A stretch of DNA of 64,000 bases from Mesorhizobium neociceri. Lineage in GTDB: Bacteria; Pseudomonadota; Alphaproteobacteria; Rhizobiales; Rhizobiaceae. Where the stretch lies: NCBI RefSeq assembly GCF_013520985.1, contig NZ_JACDTY010000021.1:30742-94741 (forward strand), read 5' to 3'. The notes beneath the pieces are model-generated. The model was not told the DNA's origin, searched no databases, and worked only from the letters and a program-made list of their open reading frames with translations. Position 1 is the stretch's first letter; every line of letters begins with the position of its first letter. A program made the position numbers and the translations under genes. Shown one piece after another: positions 8,781-18,544 of the stretch.

Positions 8781-10202
8781 CTACTCCTGCGGCCGGCCAG
8801 GTTCGAAATACTTACCGGGGAATTCGATGCCCATATTGCGCAGATCCTCAAGAAAGCGCGGGCGAATACCGGTCGCCTCGTAGTGACCGAGGATGGTGCC
8901 ATCGGCTTCCATGCCGGTACGCACGAAGCGGAATATCTCCTGCATCTGGATGACGTCGCCTTCCATGCCGGTCACCTCGGCGACGCTGGTCACCTTGCGC
9001 TTGCCGTCGGACAGACGCGTCAACTGGACGATAAGGTCGAGCGCGCTGGCGATCTGGCTGCGGATCGACTGCACCGTCATCGGCATGCCCGTCATGCCCA
9101 GCATCTGCTCGAGACGTGAAATGGCGTCGCGCGGCGTGTTGGCGTGGATGGTCGCCATCGAACCTTCATGGCCCGTGTTCATCGCCTGCAGCATGTCGAA
9201 GGCTTCCTCGCCGCGACACTCGCCGAGGATGACGCGGTCGGGGCGCATGCGCAGCGCGTTCTTGACCAGGTCGCGCTGCTTCAGCTCGCCATGACCTTCG
9301 ATGTTGGCGGGGCGCGTTTCCATGCGCGCGACATGCGGCTGCTGCAGCTGCAGTTCGGCCGCGTCCTCGATGGTGATCAACCGTTCGTCTTCCGGAATGA
9401 AGGCCGACAATGCGTTGAGCATCGTCGTCTTGCCAGTGCCGGTGCCGCCGGAGATGATGGTGGTTTTGCGGGCATGCACGGCGGCGGCCAGCACCTCGGC
9501 CATGTTCTGGGTGATGGCGCCGAATTCGACCAGCTTGTGCAGGCCGAGCTTGTTCTTGGAAAACTTGCGGATCGACACCAGCGGCCCGTCGACGCCCACC
9601 GGCCGGATGGCGGCGTTGAAGCGTGAGCCGTCGAGCATGCGGGCATCGACCATCGGCTGCGATTCATCGACGCGGCGGCCAACGGCGGCGACGATCTTGT
9701 TGATGATGCGCAACAGATGCGCCTCATCCTTGAAAGGAATATGGACCTGCTGCAGCTTGCCGCGTTTTTCGACGAAGCAGTTCTGGTGGCCGTTGATCAG
9801 GATGTCGTTGATGTCAGGGTCCTTGAGCAGCGGCTCCAGCGGGCCGAGGCCGACCATCTCATCGACGATGTCGTCGACCAGCGCCTCGAGCTCGACGGTG
9901 TTGATCGCCATCCGCTCCTGGCGGGTCTTTTCCGACACGAATTCCTGCACCTGCCGGCGCATTTCTTCCTTGGGCAGGCGCTCCAGCGCGACCAGGTTGA
10001 TCTCTTCGAGCAGCATACGGTGGATGCGCACGCGGGCGTCGAGCACCTTGTTGGCGCTTTTTCCCGGTGTTGTATCCGGTTTCGGCGGCAAGGCCTTGCG
10101 GATCGTCGGAATGACCACGGCGTGGTGCGCAACCGGCGCCACCTCGGCCGACTTCAGCGGGCGGACGTCACGGTTCTGCAGGGTCGAGAAGCGGCTGGTC
10201 AT
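8781..10202 (-). CDS. tadA: Tad/Flp pilus assembly ATPase TadA (CpaF)
   Basis: The 473-residue product is a secretion ATPase of the VirB11/PilB group. The Walker A motif is GGTGTGKTT at residues 252-260; the Asp box (ITIEDAAELQL) and the His box (GSMATIHANTPRDAISRLE) are intact. The N-terminal 100 residues form the usual CpaF helical extension. It powers pilin extrusion through TadB/TadC. The start codon overlaps the tadZ stop by 4 nt, which points to translational coupling. Confidence 0.96.
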   Translation of the reverse strand: MTSRFSTLQNRDVRPLKSAEVAPVAHHAVVIPTIRKALPPKPDTTPGKSANKVLDARVRIHRMLLEEINLVALERLPKEEMRRQVQEFVSEKTRQERMAINTVELEALVDDIVDEMVGLGPLEPLLKDPDINDILINGHQNCFVEKRGKLQQVHIPFKDEAHLLRIINKIVAAVGRRVDESQPMVDARMLDGSRFNAAIRPVGVDGPLVSIRKFSKNKLGLHKLVEFGAITQNMAEVLAAAVHARKTTIISGGTGTGKTTMLNALSAFIPEDERLITIEDAAELQLQQPHVARMETRPANIEGHGELKQRDLVKNALRMRPDRVILGECRGEEAFDMLQAMNTGHEGSMATIHANTPRDAISRLEQMLGMTGMPMTVQSIRSQIASALDLIVQLTRLSDGKRKVTSVAEVTGMEGDVIQMQEIFRFVRTGMEADGTILGHYEATGIRPRFLEDLRNMGIEFPGKYFEPGRPQE

Positions 10203-11413
10203 CCGGCTTTCCTCTTCAGGAGGCCCCTGCCGATGCCGAACAGCGAGCGTGATTTCTCCGGCGTCGCGACGGCTTCTTCCGGCAGGATGATCTTCTTCAG
10301 ATCGTTGACGACATTGGCGTTCGGGTCGATCTCGTGCAGCGGCACGCCGCGGTCGACCGCTTCACGCACAAGCCGGTAATTGTTGGAGATGCCGCCGACG
10401 AAATGCTCGCCGAGGATTTCCTGGACATCCGCCTGCTTGATGCCGTTGTCGAACATCTTCTGCTCGAACCGGTTGACGATGACATTCGGCTTCACTTCCT
10501 TGCCGGCCGTCTCGTAGACCGCCTGGATCAGCCGCTGCGTATGGCGCAGGCACGGCACCGTCATTTCGGCGACGATGTAGAGTTTGTTGGAGCCGAGCAG
10601 CACCGTCTCCGTCCACGGAAACCAGGTGCGCGGCATGTCGATGACGACATTGTCGAAATAGGCAGAGACGAGATCGAGCATGCGCACCACGACATCGGTC
10701 TTGAATGAGCGCATTTCCGATGGATGCGTGGGGGCGGCCAGCACGCAGAGCCCGCTCGCATGCTTGGACAGCATCACATCCAGCAGCTGCCGGTCGAGGC
10801 GCTCAGGCTGGTTCTCGATTTCAGTGATGTCGAAGCGCGGCTCGAGGTCGAGATATTCGGCGCAGGCGCCTTGCTGGAAATTGAGGTCGACCACGCAGGT
10901 CGACGCGCCGCGCGTCACCGAATGATGCAGCTGGAAGGCGGTCTGCAGCGCCAGCGTCGTGGTGCCGACACCGCCGGCGGCCGGCATGAAGGTGTAGATC
11001 TGCGACTCGGTGTTTTCCTCGCGTCCCGGCCCTTGCAGGGCGCGGATGACCGAACGCACCAGATCGGCGGTGGTGATCGGCTTGACCAGGAAATCGGCGA
11101 CCTGGAGCTGCACCAGGATGCGCACCGCTGCCGCGTTGAACTCCTGGGTGACGACGACGACCGGAACGCGGCCTTCGAGCCGGCGCATGATGCGCTGCAG
11201 CGACTCGATCTCTTCCAGCTTTGCCGCATCCATGTCGACGATGAGCGCGCCGAAATCGGCTTCCTGGACCTCGCCGCGCAGTTCGGAAATGTTCTTCTCG
11301 ACGGTCGAAAGCTGGATCACCTCCGAGGCCGCGAAAGCGGTGCGCGTATCCTGCACAAAGGTCCGGTCGCTGGACACCAGCAGGATTTTCTTGGTCTTGA
11401 TGCCGCTTGCCAT
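10199..11413 (-). CDS. cpaE: Tad pilus localisation protein TadZ/CpaE (receiver-like plus MinD-like ATPase)
   Basis: The 404-residue product has an N-terminal receiver-like domain (ALIVDMD around residue 60, LVKPI with Lys111) and a C-terminal ParA/MinD-type ATPase domain from about residue 137. The P-loop is GGVGTTT at 147-153, lacking the usual lysine, as is common in TadZ proteins. In other bacteria TadZ marks the cell pole and recruits the TadA machine. It sits between a small lipoprotein gene and tadA. Confidence 0.93.
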   Translation of the reverse strand: MASGIKTKKILLVSSDRTFVQDTRTAFAASEVIQLSTVEKNISELRGEVQEADFGALIVDMDAAKLEEIESLQRIMRRLEGRVPVVVVTQEFNAAAVRILVQLQVADFLVKPITTADLVRSVIRALQGPGREENTESQIYTFMPAAGGVGTTTLALQTAFQLHHSVTRGASTCVVDLNFQQGACAEYLDLEPRFDITEIENQPERLDRQLLDVMLSKHASGLCVLAAPTHPSEMRSFKTDVVVRMLDLVSAYFDNVVIDMPRTWFPWTETVLLGSNKLYIVAEMTVPCLRHTQRLIQAVYETAGKEVKPNVIVNRFEQKMFDNGIKQADVQEILGEHFVGGISNNYRLVREAVDRGVPLHEIDPNANVVNDLKKIILPEEAVATPEKSRSLFGIGRGLLKRKAG

Positions 11414-11457
11414 TTTGTCAGCCTGTCAGGTCATTCCCGGTCAAATCGCCAGGCAAA

Positions 11458-11724
11458 TCAATCGGTTGTCGCTGTTGGTTGCACGGCCTTGGCAGCAGCC
11501 GCCTGATCGGCGGCGTTCACCGCCGCCTCACTGCGCTGCGCCGGCACCAGCAGCCTGGTGTTCTGGACGCCGTACTTCCAGGGATCGACCATCTGCATGG
11601 CCGTATTGGCAGCCTGCGCGTTGCCGGCGGCCGTCGTCGGCCCCTCGCTGCGGATGTAGTCGTCGCTGGTGCAGCCGCTGGCGAGGCCGGCGAATAGCAG
11701 GGCGATGCATGGTCCCATGCGCAT
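11458..11724 (-). CDS. small lipoprotein in the CpaD position of the Tad operon
   Basis: Starting at the ATG at 11724, the product is 88 residues with a lipoprotein signal ending in LFAGLASGC (Cys18), followed by SDDYIRSEGPTT and a conserved-looking WKYGVQNTRLLVPAQ segment. Its position between cpaC and cpaE is where cpaD normally lies, but CpaD is usually about 200 residues. It may be a reduced CpaD or a lineage-specific replacement that helps seat the CpaC secretin in the outer membrane; function is inferred from position. The frame is open further upstream, inside cpaC, but that extension has no signal sequence. Confidence 0.75.
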   Translation of the reverse strand: MRMGPCIALLFAGLASGCTSDDYIRSEGPTTAAGNAQAANTAMQMVDPWKYGVQNTRLLVPAQRSEAAVNAADQAAAAKAVQPTATTD

Positions 11725-11728
11725 GGCT

Positions 11729-13174
11729 TCAATCCTTCGGCAGGTCGAGGAAATGCCCGACCGTGGTGACCGGGGCCGACTGTGCCGTGCTGCCGCTGGC
11801 CATTGCCATTGCACGGTTGGCATCGGACGTTTTCACTTCTTCGGTGTTGTTGAGGAAATAGTCGACATTGCTGGCCGGCTGCGTGCCGTCGGTCGGCTCG
11901 AGCAGCTTCTTCGACGGGTCGACCGGCTTGACCAGATAAGGGGTGACGATGATCACCAGGTCGGTCTCGCGCCGCTGATAGGATTTCGAGGAAAACAGCG
12001 AGCCGAGCACCGGCAGCTTGCCGAGGCCGGGAAGACGCGAGGTGGTGATGTCGTTCTGCGACTGCAGCAGACCGGCGATCATGAAGCTCTGGCCGTTCTT
12101 CAGGTCGACCGATGTCCTGGCGCGGCGCACGATGAAGCCCGGCACCGAGATCGTACCGATATTGTACGAGGCCGAGGCATCGATCGAGGACACTTCGGGC
12201 GCGATGTCGAGGCTGACCAGCCCGTCCTTCAGTACGGTCGGCGTGAAATCCAGGCTGACGCCGTATTTCTTGTAGCTGACGGAGATCTTGCCATTGTCCT
12301 CGGAAACCGGGATCGGGAACTCGCCGCCGGCGAGGAAGCTTGCCGTCTGGCCCGAACGGGCGATCAGGTTCGGCTCGGCCAGCCGCCTGGCAAGGCCACG
12401 CTCCTCCAGCGCCTTGATGGCGACGTCGATCGACAGGCCGTTCGACAGCAGCCGGCCGATGATCTCGCCATTGCCGGCCGCCGGCACCGAGCCAGGCTCG
12501 ATGGTGACATCGCGCCCGCCAAGGCCGTAGGCGAAATTGGCGCTGTATTTGGCGCCGAGATCCTGTCCGGCCTGGCGGTTGATCTCGACGAAGCGAACGT
12601 TGAGCTGAACCTGCTGCGAAGACGAGATGTTGACCGAATTGATCACTTCTTCATTGCCGGAGAAGCGGCTGGCGATCTTGCTCGCCTTCTCGGCGGCGAC
12701 CGCGTCATCGGCTTCGCCCGACAGCACGACGCGGCCGTTGGCCGAGCCGACCTTGATCTTGGCGTCCGGCACGCTGGCGCGAATGGTGCTGGCCAGCTGG
12801 TCGGTGTCCAGCGTCACTTCGATGTCGACGGTGCCGACCAGCTGCTTGTTCTCGTCGAACAGCGCGATGCCGGTGGTGCCGAGATTGTTGCCCAGCACAT
12901 AGAAGGATTTGTCGGTCAGCGGATTGACGTTGGCGATCTCCGGATCGCCGATGACGATCTGGTAGAAGGCGGCATTGGTCATGATCGTCTTCGGCTTGCC
13001 CTTGGCAACCTTGATCGACGCATTCTTGGTCGACGACACATAGACGATGTCGTTGTCGGCCCTGGCCGGCGCGCTGAGGCCGAGCATTGCGGCCGCGGCG
13101 AAGCAAGCCGTCACCGCAAGCGCCCGCATTGGGCGCAGTCCTTTCGTCATCCGATATGCATGAAGTCCCGACAT
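11729..13174 (-). CDS. cpaC: Tad pilus outer-membrane secretin CpaC/RcpA
   Basis: The 481-residue product starts with a signal peptide (cleavage likely after LSAPARA), then an N-terminal pilus/BON-like region (ASIKVAKGKPKTI, VVLSGEADDA) and a C-terminal secretin domain with QLNVRFVEINRQAG, FPIPVSEDNG and RRETDLVIIVTPYLVKP. It forms the outer-membrane channel for the pilus. Two earlier starts are possible in frame (GTG 13201); the ATG at 13174 follows a purine-rich GAGGGACGGGA and gives a reasonable signal peptide. It overlaps nothing and starts 33 nt after cpaB ends. Confidence 0.93.
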   Translation of the reverse strand: MSGLHAYRMTKGLRPMRALAVTACFAAAAMLGLSAPARADNDIVYVSSTKNASIKVAKGKPKTIMTNAAFYQIVIGDPEIANVNPLTDKSFYVLGNNLGTTGIALFDENKQLVGTVDIEVTLDTDQLASTIRASVPDAKIKVGSANGRVVLSGEADDAVAAEKASKIASRFSGNEEVINSVNISSSQQVQLNVRFVEINRQAGQDLGAKYSANFAYGLGGRDVTIEPGSVPAAGNGEIIGRLLSNGLSIDVAIKALEERGLARRLAEPNLIARSGQTASFLAGGEFPIPVSEDNGKISVSYKKYGVSLDFTPTVLKDGLVSLDIAPEVSSIDASASYNIGTISVPGFIVRRARTSVDLKNGQSFMIAGLLQSQNDITTSRLPGLGKLPVLGSLFSSKSYQRRETDLVIIVTPYLVKPVDPSKKLLEPTDGTQPASNVDYFLNNTEEVKTSDANRAMAMASGSTAQSAPVTTVGHFLDLPKD

Positions 13175-13207
13175 CTGTCCCGTCCCTCGTCCGGTCCCCA
13201 CCGGCAG

Positions 13208-14134
13208 TTATGGCTGGTCCCGCGCAGGAACCTGGTATTCTTCGACCTGCGTGCCGCGCGTCACGATGATCGTCTTGAATTTCGGCTTCTCAGGCTCCTT
13301 GGTCGCGGCCGTGAACAGCGCGCCGGCCGCGGCCTGGACGCCGGAGGCAACCGAACCGCCGAAGGATGAGATGGTGGTGACGCCGTCCTTGGCAGTGCCG
13401 CCATCGGCGGCCGAGCGGAGCGACAGCGACAAGGTGCCGACGGTGCGGGCAAGCGCCACTTTCTGCGCGCCGTCAGTTGTCACCTCGATGGTCACGGAAT
13501 TGGCGATCTGCGGCGTGGTCTGGCGCTGGTCAGCGCCCTGCCCGACGGTCAGCACCTTGGCGTCGGAGACGACGATCTCGGAGGTGACTGTGGAGCCGGC
13601 AGCGCCTTGCGCGTTCTTGGCCACTTCCTGGATTTCGCCGGCGTCGCGTGTCAGCACCACGTCGACCCGGTCGCCCGGCATCACAAAGCCGCCGACGCCA
13701 GCGATCTCGTCGGTGCGGATGGTCACCGCCCGCATGCCGGGCGTCATCATGTTGGACAGCGTCGCGCGGCCATTCGGCCCCGACAGCTTGCTGATCAGCA
13801 CCGGCTCGTTGATCTCGATCGGCGACAACACCACGCGGCTGCCTTCGGCAAGCAATGCATTGATGGTGGTGAATGCGCCCTGCGGCACCGAGCCTTCCGA
13901 CCACGGGATTTCGGTGAGCTGCGCGCGGTCGAGTTCCATGCCGTAACGCAGCGGCGCGTTGGCCACGACGATGGTCTTGAACTCGACCTTGGGGGTCACG
14001 GGCGCCGGGATCGATGCCGTCTTTTCCTCGGCATCGGCCTTGGCCTGGCTTTTAACCCAGAAATCCGCGGCAAAGATCGAGATCGCGCCGAAAACGGCGG
14101 CGATGCCGATCATCGTTATGGCCTTGCCCCTCAC
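13208..14134 (-). CDS. cpaB: Tad pilus periplasmic protein CpaB/RcpC (SAF domain)
   Basis: The 308-residue product begins at a GTG at 14134 with AGGGG 7 nt upstream. It has one N-terminal membrane segment (AITMIGIAAVFGAISIFAA) and a periplasmic SAF-type domain (VANAPLRYGMELDRAQL, then MTPGMRAVTIRTDEIAGVGGFV and PGDRVDVVLTRD). CpaB works with the CpaC secretin. It is the first gene of the pilus operon in this window; the 228 bp upstream, shared with divergent parE, contains no pilin or prepilin peptidase gene. Confidence 0.93.
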   Translation of the reverse strand: MRGKAITMIGIAAVFGAISIFAADFWVKSQAKADAEEKTASIPAPVTPKVEFKTIVVANAPLRYGMELDRAQLTEIPWSEGSVPQGAFTTINALLAEGSRVVLSPIEINEPVLISKLSGPNGRATLSNMMTPGMRAVTIRTDEIAGVGGFVMPGDRVDVVLTRDAGEIQEVAKNAQGAAGSTVTSEIVVSDAKVLTVGQGADQRQTTPQIANSVTIEVTTDGAQKVALARTVGTLSLSLRSAADGGTAKDGVTTISSFGGSVASGVQAAAGALFTAATKEPEKPKFKTIIVTRGTQVEEYQVPARDQP

Positions 14135-14362
14135 AACTAACCCCTGACACCTGATGGTCTTTTATTTGTTGAGGGCCACGCTAGGCCGCTTAGTTAAAGA
14201 TTCAGGAATCCCGGGCGCTCCGCACGGACCTATTTTCGCCGGCTTGGTTATCGAAAGGTTTTAGGATAAGAAGGGGTTAATCCCCGAACGTAACAGGAAC
14301 TTCCGTCGCTTGGCGCTGAAAAGCGTGGCAGTATCGACGGGTGATTCGCGGCACCGGATTCT

Positions 14363-16426
14363 ATGGCAGGCATGGACGACAACAACGATCTTTTCGGCAA
14401 TCTGGAAAAGCAGCCCCAACCTGCCCGCGCGACCGCGCGCCCGGCCGATCCGCTGGTGCAGGCCGCGAAACGCCCTGTTGCCACCAAGGATGGCAGCGAA
14501 GGCTACAGCGCCGCCGACATCGAGGTGCTGGAAGGGCTGGAGCCGGTGCGGCGCCGTCCCGGCATGTATATTGGCGGCACCGACGACAAGGCGATGCACC
14601 ATCTGTTCGCCGAGGTCATCGACAATTCGATGGACGAGGCGGTTGCCGGCCATGCCACCTTCATCGATGTCGAGCTTTCGGCCGACGGGTTTTTGACCGT
14701 TACCGACAATGGCCGCGGCATCCCAGTCGACCCGCATCCGAAATTCAAGAAACCGGCGCTCGAAGTCATCATGACGACGCTGCATTCGGGCGGCAAATTC
14801 GACTCCAAGGTATATGAAACGTCAGGCGGCCTGCACGGCGTCGGCGTCTCCGTCGTCAATGCGCTGTCGGACCATCTCGAGGTTGAAGTCGCGCGAGGCC
14901 GCCAGCTCTACCGCCAAAGATTCTCTCGTGGCGTACCGGTAAGCGGGCTGGAGCACCTCGGCGAGGTGCACAACCGGCGCGGCACAAAAATCCGCTTCCA
15001 TCCCGACGAGCAGATTTTCGGCAAGGGCGCGGCCTTCGAGCCGGCGCGGCTCTACCGCATGACGCGCTCGAAAGCCTATCTGTTCGGCGGCGTAGAAATC
15101 CGCTGGAGCTGCGATCCGTCGCTGATCAAGGAAAAGGACCAGACGCCGGCCAAGGCGGAGTTTCATTTCCCCGGCGGGCTGAAGGACTACCTCAAGGCAT
15201 CGCTCGGTGACGACTTCCAGGTGACGCGCGAAATCTTCGCCGGCAAGAGCGAGAAACAGGGCGGCCACGGCTCGCTGGAATGGGCGGTGACCTGGTTCGG
15301 CGGCGACGGCTTCATCAATTCCTACTGCAACACCATCCCGACCGGCGAAGGCGGCACGCACGAGGCTGGCTTTCGCAATGTGCTGACACGCGGGCTTCGC
15401 GCCTATGCCGACCTCGTCGGCAATAAGCGCGCCTCGATCGTCACCTCCGAGGACGTCATGATCTCGGCGGCGGGCATGCTGTCTGTGTTTATCCGCGAGC
15501 CGGAATTTGTCGGCCAGACCAAGGACCGGCTGGCGACGATTGAGGCCATTCGCATCGTCGAGACCGCCATCCGCGATCCCTTCGACCACTGGCTGGCCGA
15601 CAATCCGCAGGAAGCCTCGAAGCTGCTGGAATGGGTGATCGCGCGCGCCGACGAACGGGTGCGCCGGCGCCAGGAAAAGGAAGTGTCGCGCAAGAGCGCG
15701 GTGCGCAAGCTCAGGCTGCCCGGCAAGCTCGCCGACTGCACGCAGAATGCCGCCGCGGGTGCCGAGCTGTTCATTGTCGAAGGCGACTCGGCCGGCGGCT
15801 CGGCCAAGCAGGCGCGCGACCGCGCCAGCCAGGCGGTCCTTCCGCTGCGGGGCAAAATCCTCAACGTCGCCAGCGCCGGTACCGACAAGCTGGCCGCCAA
15901 CCAGCAGATTTCGGACCTGATCCAGGCCCTCGGCTGCGGCACGCGCTCAAAATACCGTGACGAGGATTTGCGCTACGATCGCGTGATCATCATGACCGAC
16001 GCCGACGTCGACGGCGCCCATATTGCCTCGTTGCTGATCACCTTCTTCTACCAGGAGATGCCGAACCTGGTGAACGGCGGCCATCTCTATTTGGCGGTGC
16101 CGCCGCTCTATTCGATCCGGCAGGGCGGCAAAGTCGCCTATGCCCGCGACGATGCGCACAAGGACGAGCTTTTGCGCACCGAATTCACCGGCCGCGCCAA
16201 GGTCGAGATCGGCCGCTTCAAGGGTCTGGGCGAGATGATGGCCGCGCAGCTCAAGGAAACGACCATGGACCCGAGGAAGCGCACGCTGCTCAGGGTCGAT
16301 GTCATCGATGCCGTGGCGGCGACCAAGGATGCGATCGATGCGCTGATGGGCACCAAGCCCGAGGCGCGCTTCCGCTTCATCCAGGAACGCGCCGAATTCG
16401 CCGCAACGGAAGTGCTGGATATCTGA
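14363..16426 (+). CDS. parE: DNA topoisomerase IV subunit B
   Basis: The 687-residue product has the GHKL ATPase domain (EVIDNSMDEAVAGHA, VTDNGRGIPVDPHP, GGLHGVGVSVVNALSD), the transducer domain and the TOPRIM metal site (EGDSAGGSA near residue 475 and DADVDGAHI near 547), ending with the QLKETTMDP-type C-terminus. Length and the lack of the GyrB insert favour ParE over GyrB. With ParC it decatenates daughter chromosomes. The ATG at 14363 has no strong ribosome-binding site; an in-frame ATG at 14372 is the alternative. It is divergent from the pilus operon. Confidence 0.95.
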   Translation: MAGMDDNNDLFGNLEKQPQPARATARPADPLVQAAKRPVATKDGSEGYSAADIEVLEGLEPVRRRPGMYIGGTDDKAMHHLFAEVIDNSMDEAVAGHATFIDVELSADGFLTVTDNGRGIPVDPHPKFKKPALEVIMTTLHSGGKFDSKVYETSGGLHGVGVSVVNALSDHLEVEVARGRQLYRQRFSRGVPVSGLEHLGEVHNRRGTKIRFHPDEQIFGKGAAFEPARLYRMTRSKAYLFGGVEIRWSCDPSLIKEKDQTPAKAEFHFPGGLKDYLKASLGDDFQVTREIFAGKSEKQGGHGSLEWAVTWFGGDGFINSYCNTIPTGEGGTHEAGFRNVLTRGLRAYADLVGNKRASIVTSEDVMISAAGMLSVFIREPEFVGQTKDRLATIEAIRIVETAIRDPFDHWLADNPQEASKLLEWVIARADERVRRRQEKEVSRKSAVRKLRLPGKLADCTQNAAAGAELFIVEGDSAGGSAKQARDRASQAVLPLRGKILNVASAGTDKLAANQQISDLIQALGCGTRSKYRDEDLRYDRVIIMTDADVDGAHIASLLITFFYQEMPNLVNGGHLYLAVPPLYSIRQGGKVAYARDDAHKDELLRTEFTGRAKVEIGRFKGLGEMMAAQLKETTMDPRKRTLLRVDVIDAVAATKDAIDALMGTKPEARFRFIQERAEFAATEVLDI

Positions 16427-16470
16427 GCGTCAGCCGGTCTAGCCTGCGCTTCTGATACGGAGACCAGCTT

Positions 16471-18540
16471 GTGATCTGGGCGCGGCTGAAGAGCTACTTC
16501 GAAACCAGTTTGGCTGGCCTGACGCAGCCGACGCGCTCGGACTGGATTTTCGCTCTCCGCACCGTTTCGGCCGGTCTGATCGCGCTTCTCGTTGCCTACG
16601 CGCTGAAACTCGACCACCCACAATGGGCGATGATGACGGTCTTCATCGTCGCCCAACCGGTCGCCGGCATGGTGCTGGCGAAAGGTTTTTACCGGCTGCT
16701 CGGCACGCTGGCCGGCGGCCTTGCGGCGATCGCCATCACTTCCGTTTTCGGCACCAACCCCTGGCTGCTGGTCACGGCGTTGTCCGTCTGGATCGGGCTG
16801 TGCACGCTGGTTTCGTCGCTGCTGCGCAACCCGGAAGCGTATGGCGCCGCCCTTGCCGGCTATACCGCGATGATCATCGGGCTGCCGGCTTTCGGCCAGC
16901 CGCATGTGATCGTCGATCTCGCTGTCGCGCGCTGCGCCGAGATCGTGCTCGGCATCGTCTGCGCAGGGCTGACCAGCCGGTTGATCCTGCCCAAGCTGGC
17001 GGCCGACGCCATCATCTCCAGGCTGAAGCGCAGCATCCTCGACCTTGCCACCTATGCCGGCGGCGCTTTTTCAGGCGGCGACCCGGCGACGCTGGCCGGC
17101 CTGCATCGCAAGCTGATCGCCGATGCCCAGACGCTGGCCGAGATGCGCACCTATGCCCGGCTCGAAGCGCCGAGCTTCGCCACCCGCGCCCATCCGGTCC
17201 GCCGCACCATCGGCCAGCTCCTGTCAGCGCTGTCGGCGGCACGCGCGCTGCATTCGCACGCCGCGCCGAAAAACGCCGCGCTCATTCCGGTGCGCTCCGA
17301 ACTGCAGTCGCTGGTCAGCGAACTTGCGGCCACGCCCGAGGCGCTGGACGACACATCGTCCTGGGTAACGCGGCTCGACGCGATCGCCGGCAAGGCCCGG
17401 CAAATGCCCGACGCCTCGACCGATCAGGGCGACGACAGGGTCGGAACCATAACGCGCCTGACCATCGCCGCCGATTTCGCCGAAGCCTTCCAGCAGGTGT
17501 TGCGCGGTCTCGACGCCCTGCGCGCGCCCCCAACGGGGCCGGGTCGGGGCAACAGGCAGCCGCCTGCGCTGGTGGTGCACCGCGACTACCCCGGCGCTTC
17601 GCGCAATGCCATACGCGCCGCTGTTGCCACGCTGGCGGTCGCCGCCTTCTGGCTGACGACGAAATGGTCCGACGCGGCAGGCACAGTTATTCTCGTTGCG
17701 GTCGTCTCCAGTCTTTTCGCCGCCCGGCCTGACCCGGTGCAGGTGTCCTGGGGCTTCTTCAAGGGAACGCTGCTGGCCTTGCCCTTTGCCTTCCTCGTCG
17801 GCCAGGTCGCCCTGCCTGCCCTGCCCGGCTTCGGCTGGTTCACGCTGTTTGTCGTGCCGATACTGATACCGACGGCGCTGGGCATGGCCAATCCGCGCAC
17901 CGTCGGCGTGGCGACGGCCTTTGCCATCAACTTCCTCGCCTTCCTCAGCCCGCACCAGGCGATGACCTATGCTCCAGGCCCATTCTTCGCCGGCTCGGCT
18001 TCGGTGCTGGTCGGCATCCTGCTGGCGATCGGCGTCTTCATCGTGGTGCTGCCAGCCGACCCATGGCTCGCGGCCAACCGCATCGTGCGCGCCATGCGCG
18101 AGGACCTGGCGCGGCTGTGCCTGCATGATCGGGTGCCTCGGCGCTCAGCCTTCGAGAGCCTTGCCTATGACCGGATCAACCAGCTGATGCCACTTTTGCA
18201 AAACGCCGGCAGGAAAGGCGATGCCATCCTCAGCGGCGGCGTCGCCGCCGTGACCATCGGCCTCGAAATCCTGCGCCTGCGCGCCGCGCAGCAGAACCCG
18301 GGCATTCCGTCCGAAACCGCGCTTTCGATCACCAATTTCCTGCGCGGCCTGGCGCGTGAACTGCTGTTTCGCGCACCAGGCGATCCGCAGACGGCGACCG
18401 TCGCCGTCGCCCGGCAATACGCAGCCAGCCTCAACGAACGCAGCGGCAGTGCCGACACGCTGCAGATCGCAGCCTCGCTGCGCATCATCGCCGCCGCGAT
18501 CGAGGATTTCCCGGATTTTTTTACCAAGGACCGGAGCTAG
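16471..18540 (+). CDS. FUSC-family inner-membrane transporter
   Basis: The 689-residue product has two blocks of membrane helices: residues about 25-175 and about 375-530, separated by and followed by cytoplasmic helical regions. The N-terminal block (LDHPQWAMMTVFIVAQPVAG) and the repeated second block (AFWLTTKWSDAAGTVILVA) are typical of fusaric-acid-resistance and AaeB-like exporters, which move aromatic acids out of the cell. No adaptor gene (AaeA-type) is adjacent. It starts at a GTG with GGAGA 8 nt upstream, 44 bp after parE, so it may be co-transcribed with it. Confidence 0.88.
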   Translation: MIWARLKSYFETSLAGLTQPTRSDWIFALRTVSAGLIALLVAYALKLDHPQWAMMTVFIVAQPVAGMVLAKGFYRLLGTLAGGLAAIAITSVFGTNPWLLVTALSVWIGLCTLVSSLLRNPEAYGAALAGYTAMIIGLPAFGQPHVIVDLAVARCAEIVLGIVCAGLTSRLILPKLAADAIISRLKRSILDLATYAGGAFSGGDPATLAGLHRKLIADAQTLAEMRTYARLEAPSFATRAHPVRRTIGQLLSALSAARALHSHAAPKNAALIPVRSELQSLVSELAATPEALDDTSSWVTRLDAIAGKARQMPDASTDQGDDRVGTITRLTIAADFAEAFQQVLRGLDALRAPPTGPGRGNRQPPALVVHRDYPGASRNAIRAAVATLAVAAFWLTTKWSDAAGTVILVAVVSSLFAARPDPVQVSWGFFKGTLLALPFAFLVGQVALPALPGFGWFTLFVVPILIPTALGMANPRTVGVATAFAINFLAFLSPHQAMTYAPGPFFAGSASVLVGILLAIGVFIVVLPADPWLAANRIVRAMREDLARLCLHDRVPRRSAFESLAYDRINQLMPLLQNAGRKGDAILSGGVAAVTIGLEILRLRAAQQNPGIPSETALSITNFLRGLARELLFRAPGDPQTATVAVARQYAASLNERSGSADTLQIAASLRIIAAAIEDFPDFFTKDRS

Positions 18541-18544
18541 GACC

